Positions 55,374 to 64,000 of a stretch of 64,000 bases of DNA are shown here, piece by piece. Every line of letters starts with the position of its first letter. Position 1 is the stretch's first letter. Where the stretch lies: positions 62,001 through 126,000 of the forward strand of contig JAKJHU010000378.1 in NCBI GenBank assembly GCA_022316685.1. The letters are read 5' to 3'. Origin of the DNA: Progne subis subis. Taxonomy: Eukaryota > Chordata > Aves > Passeriformes > Hirundinidae. The notes below the pieces were generated by a model, which saw only the letters and a list, made by a program, of their open reading frames with translations, made no database searches and was not told the DNA's origin. The translations under genes and the position numbers were made by a program.

Positions 55374-56380
55374 GCAAGGAGCTGAGGATGGAGACCAGGG
55401 AGGACAAATCCCCACAGCAGAACCTTGTGGAAGAGGCCGTATTGAGCAGCTCCACAGCACAGGAAGCCAAAAGGGAGGAAAAGATAAAGAGATCTCGTGG
55501 GAGGAGGGGCTTCAAACCCATCCCAGGTTGCTCTGAGCAGGAAAGACCCAGCCTGTGCCAGGAGGGTGGTCAGAGCTTCAGTCAGTGCTCGGAGCTGGTG
55601 GTGCCTGAGCAGCTTCATGATGGGGAGAAGCCCCACAAGTGCTTGGAGTGTGGGAAGAGCTTCAGCCAGAACTGCCTCCTGATCAGACACCAGTGGATCC
55701 ACACCAGGGAGAGGCCCTATGAGTGTCCCAAGTGTCAGAAGAGATTTCAGACCAGCTCCAATCTCCTCCAGCACCAGCAGATTCACACAGAGGAGAGGCC
55801 CTTCTGCTGCCCCGACTGCAGGAAGGGCTTCAAGCGCAATTCCAACCTCATCACCCACCGGCGCATCCACACTGGGGAGAGGCCCTACGAGTGTGGGGAA
55901 TGTGGGATGAGCTTCAGCAGAAACTCCCACCTGATCCGCCACCAGAGGATCCACACCAAGGAACGGCCCTACGAGTGTGAGCAGTGTGGGAAGAGCTTCA
56001 GCCGCAGATCCCACTTGATCTGCCACCAGAACATCCACGCTGAGGAAAGGCCATACAAGTGTGGGGAATGTGGGAAGGGCTTCAACCAGAGGTCCCAGCT
56101 GATCATCCACCAAATGATCCACACTGGGGAGAGGCCCTACGAGTGTCCTGAGTGTGGGAAGAGGTTTCAGACCAGCTCAGATCTCCTTGTGCACCAGCGG
56201 ATTCACAGAGAGGAGAGGCCCTTCCGCTGCCCTGACTGCAGGAAGGGCTTCAAGCACAACTCCCACCTCATCAGGCACCGGCGCATCCACACTGGGGAAA
56301 GGCCCTACGAGTGTCCCCAGTGTGGGAAGAGCTTCACCCAGAGCTCTCACTTGACCCAACACCAACGGAGGCACCAGTAA
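55374..56380 (+). CDS. C2H2 zinc-finger protein, nine fingers, intact (copy C)
   Basis: An acceptor CAG (55371-55373) precedes the exon. The ATG at 55388 has a good context (A at -3, G at +4) and gives 330 codons. Residues 1-56 are the [11 protein letters not shown] leader, with no KRAB or SCAN domain. A degenerate finger follows (57-77), then nine canonical C2H2 fingers from C85 to the end with [12 protein letters not shown] linkers. Helix residues -1,2,3,6 read QCLR, TSNQ, RSNT, RSHR, RSHC, QSQI, TSDV, HSHR, QSHQ. It should be a nuclear DNA-binding factor. Exon 1 present in copies A and B is deleted here, so it must start in this exon or splice from a new first exon. Confidence 0.9.
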
Positions 56381-56773
56381 GGGAAGCCCTGTAAGTGCCC
56401 CGACTGTGGGAAGAGCTTCATGTGAGTCTCCAACCTCATCCCCATCAGAGGATTGATGTTGGGCAGAGCCCTGGTGACCCACATTCCCAGTGGTCCAGAT
56501 TGGGAAGACACCTGGCTGGTGGTTGTCACGTCCTCCTGGATCCCCATAGGCACCTGGATGAATGCAGGGTCAGGAACATCCATCAGGACTCTGTTTGACT
56601 TTGAAAATTAATGGAGAGTAGCTGAGTTGACTTTACAGCCCAAAAAAATCTCATGAGCTCTGCCCAGTTTTTATATCTGGCGGCATCAATCAACACAGGA
56701 TGATCTTGGGGATCTTTTCCTACCTGAATAATTCCCATGTTTATCCCATCAGAGCACCCAAATTAGAGGTAAA

Positions 56774-56779
56774 AATAAA
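56774..56779 (+). terminator. Polyadenylation signal of zinc-finger copy C
   Basis: AATAAA lies 394 bp past the TAA stop on the coding strand; it is the first such hexamer I see. Confidence 0.55.
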
Positions 56780-57430
56780 GAAATTAAGCAAAGTGATCTA
56801 CACTTGTGTCATTTTACTGGGATTTGAGTGTGAATTTTGGGTTCAGGAGGATATTCAGGAGGATTTAGGTATTTTGGGACCACCCAAGCCAAGGGACATG
56901 CCCATGATCTCCTAGTTGTTGCAGCAGAACGTGTCCACCTGAGCCCGTCTTTTCTCTGGCCATTCCGGTTGTCTGTCCCAGTCCCAGGCCTGGGTGTCCC
57001 CATCTGGGCTGTCCCCCCCAAAGTGCCCAAATCTCTTCTGAAGTGCCCAAGCTGCTCCTGGCTGTGGATGTTCCTGTCCACCAACCTCTCCTGGTCAGTG
57101 CCATGGGTGGCTGGGAGGGGTTTTAGGGACTCCTGGAGGGACTGAGAGAGGCTTTTGTGGCTCTTGGGGGCATTTATGGTGCTGGAGGGGACTTGGAGGC
57201 CTTCTGAGGGGGTTGTTGAGGGAGTGTTGGGGTCCTGGCAGGGCTGTGTGGTTTGGAGAGAATTTGGGTGGGTCTTGGGGGAGATGGGAAGGGGGTTTTG
57301 TGGTTTTTGGGAATATTTACGTTGTCAGGAGTGGCTGAGAATGTCCTGGGCAAGAGCTGTGATGTGGTTTGAAGGGTCTGGAGATGGCTGTGAGGCTGGG
57401 AAGGCATTTTGGGGCAGCTGTGACTCCCCC
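56780..57430. other. No recognisable gene; G-rich sequence
   Basis: 57100-57430 is G- and T-rich on the plus strand with loose repeats (ggagggact, ttttgtggttttt). No coding motif was found. Confidence 0.4.
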
Positions 57431-57434
57431 ACAT

Positions 57435-57785
57435 CCCCAAAGCTGACACCAGACCCTGCCCTAAAGATGCTGCTGTGGTTTGGGGGCTCCATGTTGGGGT
57501 TAATCCTCCTGGTGCTGCAGGAGAAGGTGAGGGGGGGTTCCCCAGGGGCTGTGTGTGTCCCCCCAGAGCGTGTGTGACCCCCCCATCCCAGTGTCTCCCC
57601 CTTTTCCCTCCCCACAGGGCTCCTGCCTCAGCTCCTGCTGCCCCCCAGAGGGAATTTGGGGAGGGGGAAGAGGGGGTGCAAAGCCCCCGCCGGGGGATGA
57701 CCCCGCCCCAGCCCCTTTGTTTAGCACCAAGCTGGGCTTGGGGCCGCAGGAGGAAGAGGCCGAGGGGAAGCAGATCCTGCAGGTG
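57435..57785 (+). pseudogene. Possible MHC class II beta TM and tail exons
   Basis: 57440-57528 reads DPALKMLLWFGGSMLGLIL followed by LVLQEK and a GTGAGG donor. This resembles the KML-GG-LGLI-L membrane exon of avian class II beta chains. After a roughly 80-bp intron, a CACAG acceptor opens 57618-57782, ending KQILQ|GTGGG, which I cannot match to a known tail. The peptide-binding exons are not present. It could equally be another single-pass receptor. Confidence 0.3.
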
Positions 57786-57879
57786 GGACAGGGCTTGGGG
57801 TCAGGGCAAGGTCCTGCCCTGCACACCTGGCTCAGGTGTGACCCTGCCCCGGGAAGGGAGTGGGACATTCCCATCCCTA

Positions 57880-58600
57880 TGGATCAGGGCTGGGAGCAGC
57901 ACTTGGAGCATGGACATGGAAATACTGGGACCACACTGAGGGCTGTTGGGTGCTACTTGGAGACACTGGGAATGACTGGTGCATGCTGGGGGCAACTGAG
58001 ATATACTGGGAATGGGTGAGATCATGATCATGGTGGGAGCAACTGGAACCAGACTCGGGACTCTGGGGTGACTGGGAATGAGCTTGCTGGGGGACAGCTT
58101 GGAGACACTGGGAATGACTGGTGCATGCTGGGGGTAACTGGGATATACTGGGAATGTATGGAAAGATCCAGGAGGGGACAACACTGGGAACAACTGGGAC
58201 CATGTTGAGGGCAACTGGGAGCAATGAGGGGTGACTGTGTCTGTACTGGAGGTCACTGAGATTATACTGGCAGTGACTGGGACTATACCAGGGGCAACTG
58301 GGTGCAACTGGGATCACACAGGGTGGAACTGGGATGGCACTAAAGGGGGACTGGGATCATACTGGCAATGACCAGGAGCATGCTGAGGGCACTTTGGACC
58401 ATGACGGGGGCAACTGGGATATACTGGGAGCAACTGGAACTGCATTGAGGGTGACTTGGAGTGGCTGTGTGCAACTGGAATCATGCTGGGAGCAACTGGG
58501 AGGAAGTCGGGGTGACTGGAAGCATGCTGGGGGCAACTGGAATATACTGAGAGAGACTGGCAGTCACTGGGACCATCCTGGGAGTGACTGGAACCATGGC
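57880..58600. repeat. ACTGGGA-type degenerate minisatellite
   Basis: The words actgggaNNN, gcaactgg, catgctgggg and atatactggg recur about every 20-35 bp over 700 bp. One 52-bp phrase (gagacactgggaatgactgg ...) occurs twice, at 57958 and 58091. Confidence 0.85.
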
Positions 58601-59398
58601 AATTGCCTGGGCTGGGTGCTGTGGGGCCTCAGGGTGCACAGGGAGCTCTGTGACCCTGCGGGGCCTGCTGGAACCAAGGGGACATTGTGACACTCTGGGC
58701 CCGCCCTGCCCGTGGGGTGTTCCAGGAGCCCCAGGGTGCCCAGTGCAGCCAAGCAGAGCCCCTGGCTCAGGGGCTCTGTTTCCTCACAGCTGTAGCCAAG
58801 CAAAGATGGAAGTGGCCCCTTAAAGAAACCCTCAAGTTTCATGCAGTGGCTTTTGTTTATTCACTGGAAGTTTTCGATCGGAACTCCGTCCCTCTGGAAG
58901 GGACACACACAAACCAAAGCCCCTCCTGACACCCCTCTCTGGCCCTCTCAGCACGGGGCAGCTGCTCTCAGCTCACAGCAGGGCTCTGTGCACTCCCACA
59001 AACACCACTCCTGGGGAACTGGCACCGCGCAGAAGCAGCCCCAGACCCCACAGCCCGGGAACGCTGCCCCTGACCAAAAACACCCACCCAACCTGAAAGA
59101 TCCATCCATGGCTGGGAGGATTCTGGAGCTTTTGACCTCCCTGGGGATGACCTGGCTGGAATGAAGGAAATCCAGGGCCTGCAGGCTCTGATAGAGGAAA
59201 AAGAAATATGAGGGTAAAAATTAAAGACGTGAATTCATCCCACAAAGAAAGGAAATGGATCTCAAAGATTTCCTGTCTTGGGGAATGGTGACTATAACAG
59301 AACATGGTGCAGCCAAGAGGAAGAGCTGCTGCTCTAACACCTTTAGAGTAGCATCTTTCTAAGTGAAGGCAGATTAGGGTTTTTTTTTGTTGTTGTTC
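58601..59398. other. No recognisable gene
   Basis: Mixed sequence with short frames only. A T-rich run lies near 59380-59395. Nothing diagnostic was seen. Confidence 0.4.
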
Positions 59399-59590
59399 TT
59401 AACACCTGTTTACCAGCGTGTCCATGACATGGGAAGCACCAGAGAGATCCCTCACTGCTGGACTGACAGCTGCCATCTCTCCTTCAGCCACAATATCCTC
59501 TAAAGTGCGTCTGTCCACGTATTCCATAACCAGCCACAGTTCTTCAAGGACAAGGTAGCTCAAAGAAGAGAAGAGTGGCATGGAGATCAA
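59399..59590 (-). pseudogene. PAK3-like kinase exon fragment
   Basis: On the minus strand, SSLSYLVLEELWLVMEYVD matches subdomain V (hinge) of p21-activated kinases (SYLV-ELW-VMEY), followed by RTLEDIVAEGEMAAV and a diverged end with a stop. In PAKs this is where the ATP-site hinge leads into the D helix. Only this one exon is visible, with no catalytic loop, so it is a dead fragment. PAK3-like sequences are known to be greatly expanded in songbirds. Confidence 0.75.
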
Positions 59591-59914
59591 TGTGCACAGC
59601 TAAATCACCTCATGGAAAAGACTCCAGCTGAGTCTTGTTCCCAGGTTACTTGTCAATGCAAACAGAATCAAATGGAGAGACATTCCTTTGAGGCCAAACA
59701 GTCCTTGGAATCTGCACAGTCTGAATGAGAAAGGCACATCCCTGAAAAAGGAGATGTCTTAGATGGCAAGCAAGGGAAAAGGCAGTTTAGCAACAGCAGA
59801 GATAAATCCTGCAGCAGGACACAGCCCATCAGCTGATTCACCATCCTGACTCATGAATCCCACCAGGAACGCCAGGAACAACTTTGACAGTTATCCATGG
59901 GAGGGAGTCAGGGA

Positions 59915-60295
59915 CAGGCAAGGTAAGGCAAGGGAGGGGGAGGCAGTGCAAGGCACGGAAAAAGAAGGGCAGGCAGGGACAGGCAGAGAAGTCAAGGCAA
60001 GGGAGGGGGAGGCAAGGCAAGGGAGGTGTGCACAAGGCACAACAAGGCAGGGTTATGCCAGGCAAGGCAAGGGAGAGGAAGGCAAGGCCAGGCCAGGTTT
60101 GGATAGAGCTGGCAAGGAGAGGAAGGGGTAGGCAGGACAAGGAAGTCAGTGGGGGCAAAGAAAAGGAGCTTCTGCAAGGGAAGAGAAGGGAGAGGTAGGC
60201 AAGGCAAGGCAGGGGAGAGGAAGGGATAGGCAAGGCAAGGGATGGGTCTGCAAGGCGAGGTAAGGGGGAGGTAGGTAGTGAAGGGCAAGGCTGAT
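59915..60295. repeat. GGCAAGG polypurine minisatellite
   Basis: The plus strand is almost pure G and A with regular Cs: aggcaagg, caagggaggggg and ggcagg recur at about 10-25 bp steps over 380 bp. The purine bias is near complete between 59990 and 60100. Confidence 0.88.
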
Positions 60296-61725
60296 ATTGG
60301 GACCCCTCTGGGTTTGGCTCCTACAGAGCACACAGTGGGTCAGACATTGGGCTGAGGGAAGGGGTCCCATGTAAACCCAGCACAGGCATTTCTCTTTGAA
60401 GAGGGGATTCTGCAGGGAAAAAGAAGAAGAAGAGGCTTTCCAGTCTCTCGAGATTGCCCCTCCTCCTTCAGCAGCCATACCCCAATCAATCCATATGAAA
60501 TTTCATATGATCACTTACACACCAGAGAGCACAAGGCACTCAAAACTGAACCCTGCCAGAGCCCAGCCCTTTCTAAGGGTGCGGGGGAATGGAATTTCGG
60601 TAGGAGTTGACCCAAAATGATACTTTGCCACTTGTGGGTTTCTCACAGCCTTAGCAGTTGTGCAAGATCTCTGTCCCAACACTTGCTCACCTTTCAAATG
60701 CACACACGTGCCTGGGGCCAATTCAGGTTCCCTGGAGTGGTGGCTGCTTCCCTTTGAAACAGGAGCTGTTGCCTTTTCCAGTGAACTTAACTCCCTTCTA
60801 ACTATTAGAAAGTGGGCGAATAAAGGGAATTACCCTGGAGGAAGGGGACCAGAACCTGGGAAAAGGATGAGACACATCTGAATTACAAATGAAATCTATT
60901 TCATTTATTTATTTAGTACTGATCTATTATTACAAACAAAAACATGTTTCTGAGCTGAAGCTGCTCGCACCCTGGACAGATTTTTTCAGTTGCTGTGTTA
61001 TTTAAAGGATGTCCACAGGCTGTGGAGCAGCCCGGCTCTCTGCCCCTCTGCCCACAGGGATGCAGCACTCCGAGCTCCCCCAGGAGCCACAAGAGGGCTG
61101 GCAGAAGGGCAGGCGTCCTCAGCAGTGACACCACCACTGCACTGTTCTCCCTGCTCTGCTCCTGCCCAGACTCGGTTTGGCCAAATCCCCCCAGGCTGTG
61201 CATTCCACAGCAGGGCCACCATTCCCCTCGGGAGCAGCCCACGCCCAGTTTGGCTCAGGGAGGGGCTGATGAGTCCTGTCCCAGGAAGAGGCACCCAGGG
61301 CCGGGCTGCTGCCACTTCCTGCTCCAGGTGCCTCCTTCCAGCCGGGCTCTGGGGGTGCTGAGGCTGCTCTGGGCTCTGCTAGGGCTCTGCTGGGGCTCAG
61401 CTCTTGGCCACACTGAATCACACTTGGCCACACAAGAATGGAAACTGGCAAGGGAGCTGAGGTTTAATGCATTTTTTATTAAAAAAATCCAAACTAGCAC
61501 AACAAAAAACTGTCCTCAAGTGCCCCTCCTCTGTGCCAGCTCTTGATCTCCAGTTGCTCCTCACAGGCCAGGAGGTGCCGGCAAAGAGTCTGTGCAGGCA
61601 CCATGGACAAGTTTTAAATGCTAAGTTCCATTTATCTTCAACTTCAACTAGTTAGTTTGGGAGTAGAATTAACCTTTCCTCAATAAATAAACCCCTGACT
61701 GCCCATTTTTAAAACACTCATATAG
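60296..61725. other. No recognisable gene
   Basis: Mixed sequence. GC-rich frames at 60990-61450 on both strands have no conserved motif. It ends in an AT-rich stretch before the LTR at 61726. Confidence 0.4.
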
Positions 61726-62198
61726 TGTTGTAATAGACTATGGACACAAAGAAAAGTTCCAATAGGAATTTATTAGATTGCAGCAGGCAAGGCAGAGGCA
61801 AATACAGCGCTGGACGACAGGGAGAGTCTCCGCTCCACCAACTGCCGCGCCTGGGCAAGTTTTTAGTCCCCTTTTATCTTGCTTCTTTCTCCGATTGACG
61901 TGTCCTTCCTGTAGTACTCCGCGCTTGTGCGGCGTATTGCTAGGGGGTCTTTTTTTCTGCCTCCTGGGGTGCAGTGATGAAGGCTGGTAGTCATCTTAGG
62001 TGCCTTCTTCTTTATATGGTAACTAAGCTTGAGTTCCTGAAACTTAAAGCTGATTAAGCAAGTAGAGAAAAAAAAAAAAAAGGATTGAGCAAGAGCATGT
62101 TTACATATGGCTTTTCTATAAGCTTAGATAGTAACATAGTAACTTCCTGTTATTTTGAGTTAATTTTCAGTGAACAAAAACAGTTAATGTTTATCACA
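61726..62198 (-). repeat. 3' LTR of the right-edge gamma-like provirus, 473 bp
   Basis: It runs TGTTGTAATAG to TTTATCACA on the plus strand. The polypurine tract (sense AAATGGGGGAAT) follows at 62199-62210. U3 matches 17870-18116 closely, apart from an extended A run near 62068. Confidence 0.88.
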
Positions 62199-62223
62199 AT
62201 TCCCCCATTTCTCTTGTTCTTAC

Positions 62224-64000
62224 TTATTTTTGTTCACTGTATCTTTGCAGTTTTTGTCTAGCTAACTCTAAAGTTTCTAAATTTTCTTCTTCAGGTATTA
62301 GGTCATACTTAGTTCTAAGGAGCATAAGGTGTGCCGCTTCCAGCCGGCTTTTCACTATAGTAATCAGCTTATTAAATATACATGGTCTGAAGGTAAGCCC
62401 CAGCGCTAACAGAATTACTGGCCCCGCAATAGTAGAAAGCAATGTGGTTAACCAAGGAGAGTGGTTGAACCAATTTTCATACCAATTCTGATGTGCCTCT
62501 CTCTCTCTTTTCTGCTGTTCTATCTGCTTTCTTAGTTCATTCATAGTATTGATTACTACTCCTGTATGATCCGCATACGAACAGCATTCTTCTTTTAGTG
62601 CTACACAAAGGCCCCCTTGTTGTAAAAACAGCAGATCTAAACCCCTTCGATTTTGTAATACTACTTCTGACAGTGGTCTAACCGATTTTACTAACCCATC
62701 AATTGCTTTTTCTATTTTACTTAAATCTTCATCTACAGAGATTCTTAGTGCTTTAAATTCTTTCTGTTGGTTGACTAATGAGGTTATCCCTGTTCCAGCT
62801 CCTACTCCTCCTACAGTTAGAAGAGTTGCTATAGTCAGGGCGGTGAAAGGTTCTCTTCTCATGAGGTGATGTTCTGGGGTTGTGTGCTGTTCAAGGACAT
62901 AATCTTTTGGATGATAAGTAATTTTCGGTATAATAGTTACTTGAATACAATAGTCATGGGTGTGATTAAAAATTTTCAGAGATAAACAAGGAGTAATTCC
63001 TATACTCTGGCAAACCCACCGAGTATTGGGAGCTGGGAGTAACCAATCTGCTTCTTGTTTTTGCTTTGGGTCTTTCACAGTGATGTTACACAAATGTTCT
63101 CTATTAGGGGGAACAGTACCCACACACCGTCCCTGTCCGGTTACCTGAGAGAGCGTTACTCCTTGGGTACTTTCTTTAGTCTTTTTCCAAAGGCATTCTT
63201 TTGGATTAGTCCCATTTATTCTTTTTGTTTTAGCTGTTACCCCAATGGCTTCATAAAAAGGAGGTCGGACGTTATAGCAAAGCCAGCATTCTTTTGTTAA
63301 ATCGGGGTTTGTTCTATTTAGAATGCCATAACTAGCTTGCATTATTTTCCACAGAGTACTATATTTAGAGGCTTCTTCAGGGGCATCAGCCTGAGGCACT
63401 GTTAATTCTCCCGATCTACTGCTGTTTGTAATGTTTGTCCAGATCAGCCCTATTACTAGTACTGGGTTTGGTCCGACACTCTCTGGGTCATGTGGGACTG
63501 GTTCTTTTTTTATTAGTATTAAGCTTCCGCTATCAGTTTGCCAATATCTTACTCCCCAGGTTCGTCCTATTACCCATCCAGGATCTTGGTGTTCCAGAAT
63601 TAAAACTCCTAGAGATTTACAATTTCCTTTTTTCCACACTTACCATGTAGGGCATAACCGGGTGGGTCACACCCATGTGGTTCCCAGGTTACCTTAAGAT
63701 ATCTATCTTGTCTTGTAGGCATCCATCCCATCGCAATAGTTTCACACCCCCAATAAGCACAATAATATTCATTAGGGAAATTGCAATATCCCTGCCCTGG
63801 GTTTGAACTGGGACACCAATAGGTAGCTTTAGAATTCCACCCGAAGCGGCGTAGGTTGTCTGGTGTACAGTCTTGACTCATGAGCTCACAATTGGTCACA
63901 TTAAAGAAAGGAGCTCCCACAGTAACATTGACTTTGAGAATTTTAGAGTTTTCCCATCGAGTTAGTGACCATTTAAAGGGCTGGTGTGGTAGAGTATCTA
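62224..64000 (-). CDS. env: env, gamma type, nearly open, one frameshift, N-terminus off window
   Basis: Coding continues from the right edge (PHQPFKWSLTRWENSK) to about 63610, where a run of T/A shifts the frame. It then stays open for 471 codons to 62224. SU has ECWLCYNVRPPFYEA with the CWLC isomerase-like box and many N-glycosylation sites. The cleavage site is weak (LMRREP). TM has a hydrophobic fusion-peptide-like FTALTIATLLTVGGVGAG, heptad coil, [16 protein letters not shown] with CX6CC, and span PWLTTLLSTIAGPVILLALG. It was a membrane fusion glycoprotein. If the single shift is a sequencing error, the frame would be open. Confidence 0.88.

Larger units (their letters stand above)
61726..64000 (-). 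mobile_element. Gamma-like provirus, minus strand, 3' end only
   Basis: It contains the 3' LTR, polypurine tract and env, and runs off the right edge. LTR and env resemble the type II half of the 9315-18116 element, but env is far better preserved, so this is a younger relative. Confidence 0.9.

Noticed and set aside
56177..56482. Minus-strand frames opposite the zinc-finger exon
   Set aside because: They are the reverse-strand shadow of repeated C2H2 codons ([19 protein letters not shown] repeats), a common artefact of finger arrays.
59838..60233. Leucine/proline-rich minus-strand frame of 131 codons
   Set aside because: It is a direct translation of the GGCAAGG minisatellite complement.

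Overview
The window is vertebrate genomic DNA, most likely from a songbird (oscine passerine). The sequence grounds are: CR1 retroposon fragments; three copies of a bird-type C2H2 zinc-finger gene with the [11 protein letters not shown] leader; a fragment of an OR14-like (avian gamma-c clade) olfactory receptor; a PAK3-like kinase exon fragment, a family known to have expanded in songbirds; and at least four proviruses of gamma-like and beta/alpha-like endogenous retroviruses (ERVs). Nothing looks bacterial. There are no rRNA genes, tRNA genes or CRISPR arrays. Such ERV-dense, duplicated sequence would suit a W chromosome or a small gene-family microchromosome, but the window alone cannot decide this.

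Layout. (1) 1-9308: 2.35 tandem copies of a 3.96-kb unit. Each complete unit has a compact minus-strand transcription unit (CRE-like site, TATA box, ATG, signal-anchor-like segment, proline-rich tail, AATAAA on the stop codon). (2) 9315-18116: a decayed minus-strand gamma-like provirus with a tRNA-His primer site. Its two LTRs share R-U5 but have unrelated U3 regions, and its two flanks come from different loci, so it looks like a recombination joint. (3) 18117-20590: CR1, degenerate repeats, and an exact 41-bp x 7 minisatellite whose junctions form RFX X-box motifs. (4) 20990-25335: duplication copy A, with a zinc-finger pseudogene, a solo-like LTR and a fold-back CR1. (5) 25339-30714: a plus-strand gamma-like provirus truncated in reverse transcriptase. 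(6) 30715-36544: a minus-strand beta/alpha-like provirus with a tandem array of tRNA-Asn primer-site-like repeats. (7) 36545-42240: mostly unassigned DNA with an inverted CR1 copy and an olfactory receptor fragment. (8) 42240-44581 plus 52614-54230: duplication copy B, split by a very young beta-like provirus (44582-52613). (9) 54287-56400: inverted copy C with the only intact host gene seen, a nine-finger zinc-finger gene. (10) 56400-61725: a possible MHC class II transmembrane exon, ACTGGGA and GGCAAGG minisatellites, and the PAK3-like fragment. (11) 61726-64000: the 3' end of another gamma-like provirus with a nearly open env, running off the window.

The most remarkable element is the young provirus at 44582-52613. 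It has 694-bp LTRs that look identical by eye, a 6-bp target duplication, and an empty paralogous site in copy A. Its 1207-codon pro-pol frame is open and is reached by an A AAA AAC slippery site with a predicted pseudoknot. env is internally deleted. gag is broken by one in-frame TAG inside a roughly 450-bp GC-rich, CpG-island-like segment that carries consensus YY1, NRF1 and CRE motifs.

Limits: everything was read by eye. Domain names rest on motifs, divergence values are impressions, and the many 1-bp differences between copies could be real decay or assembly error.
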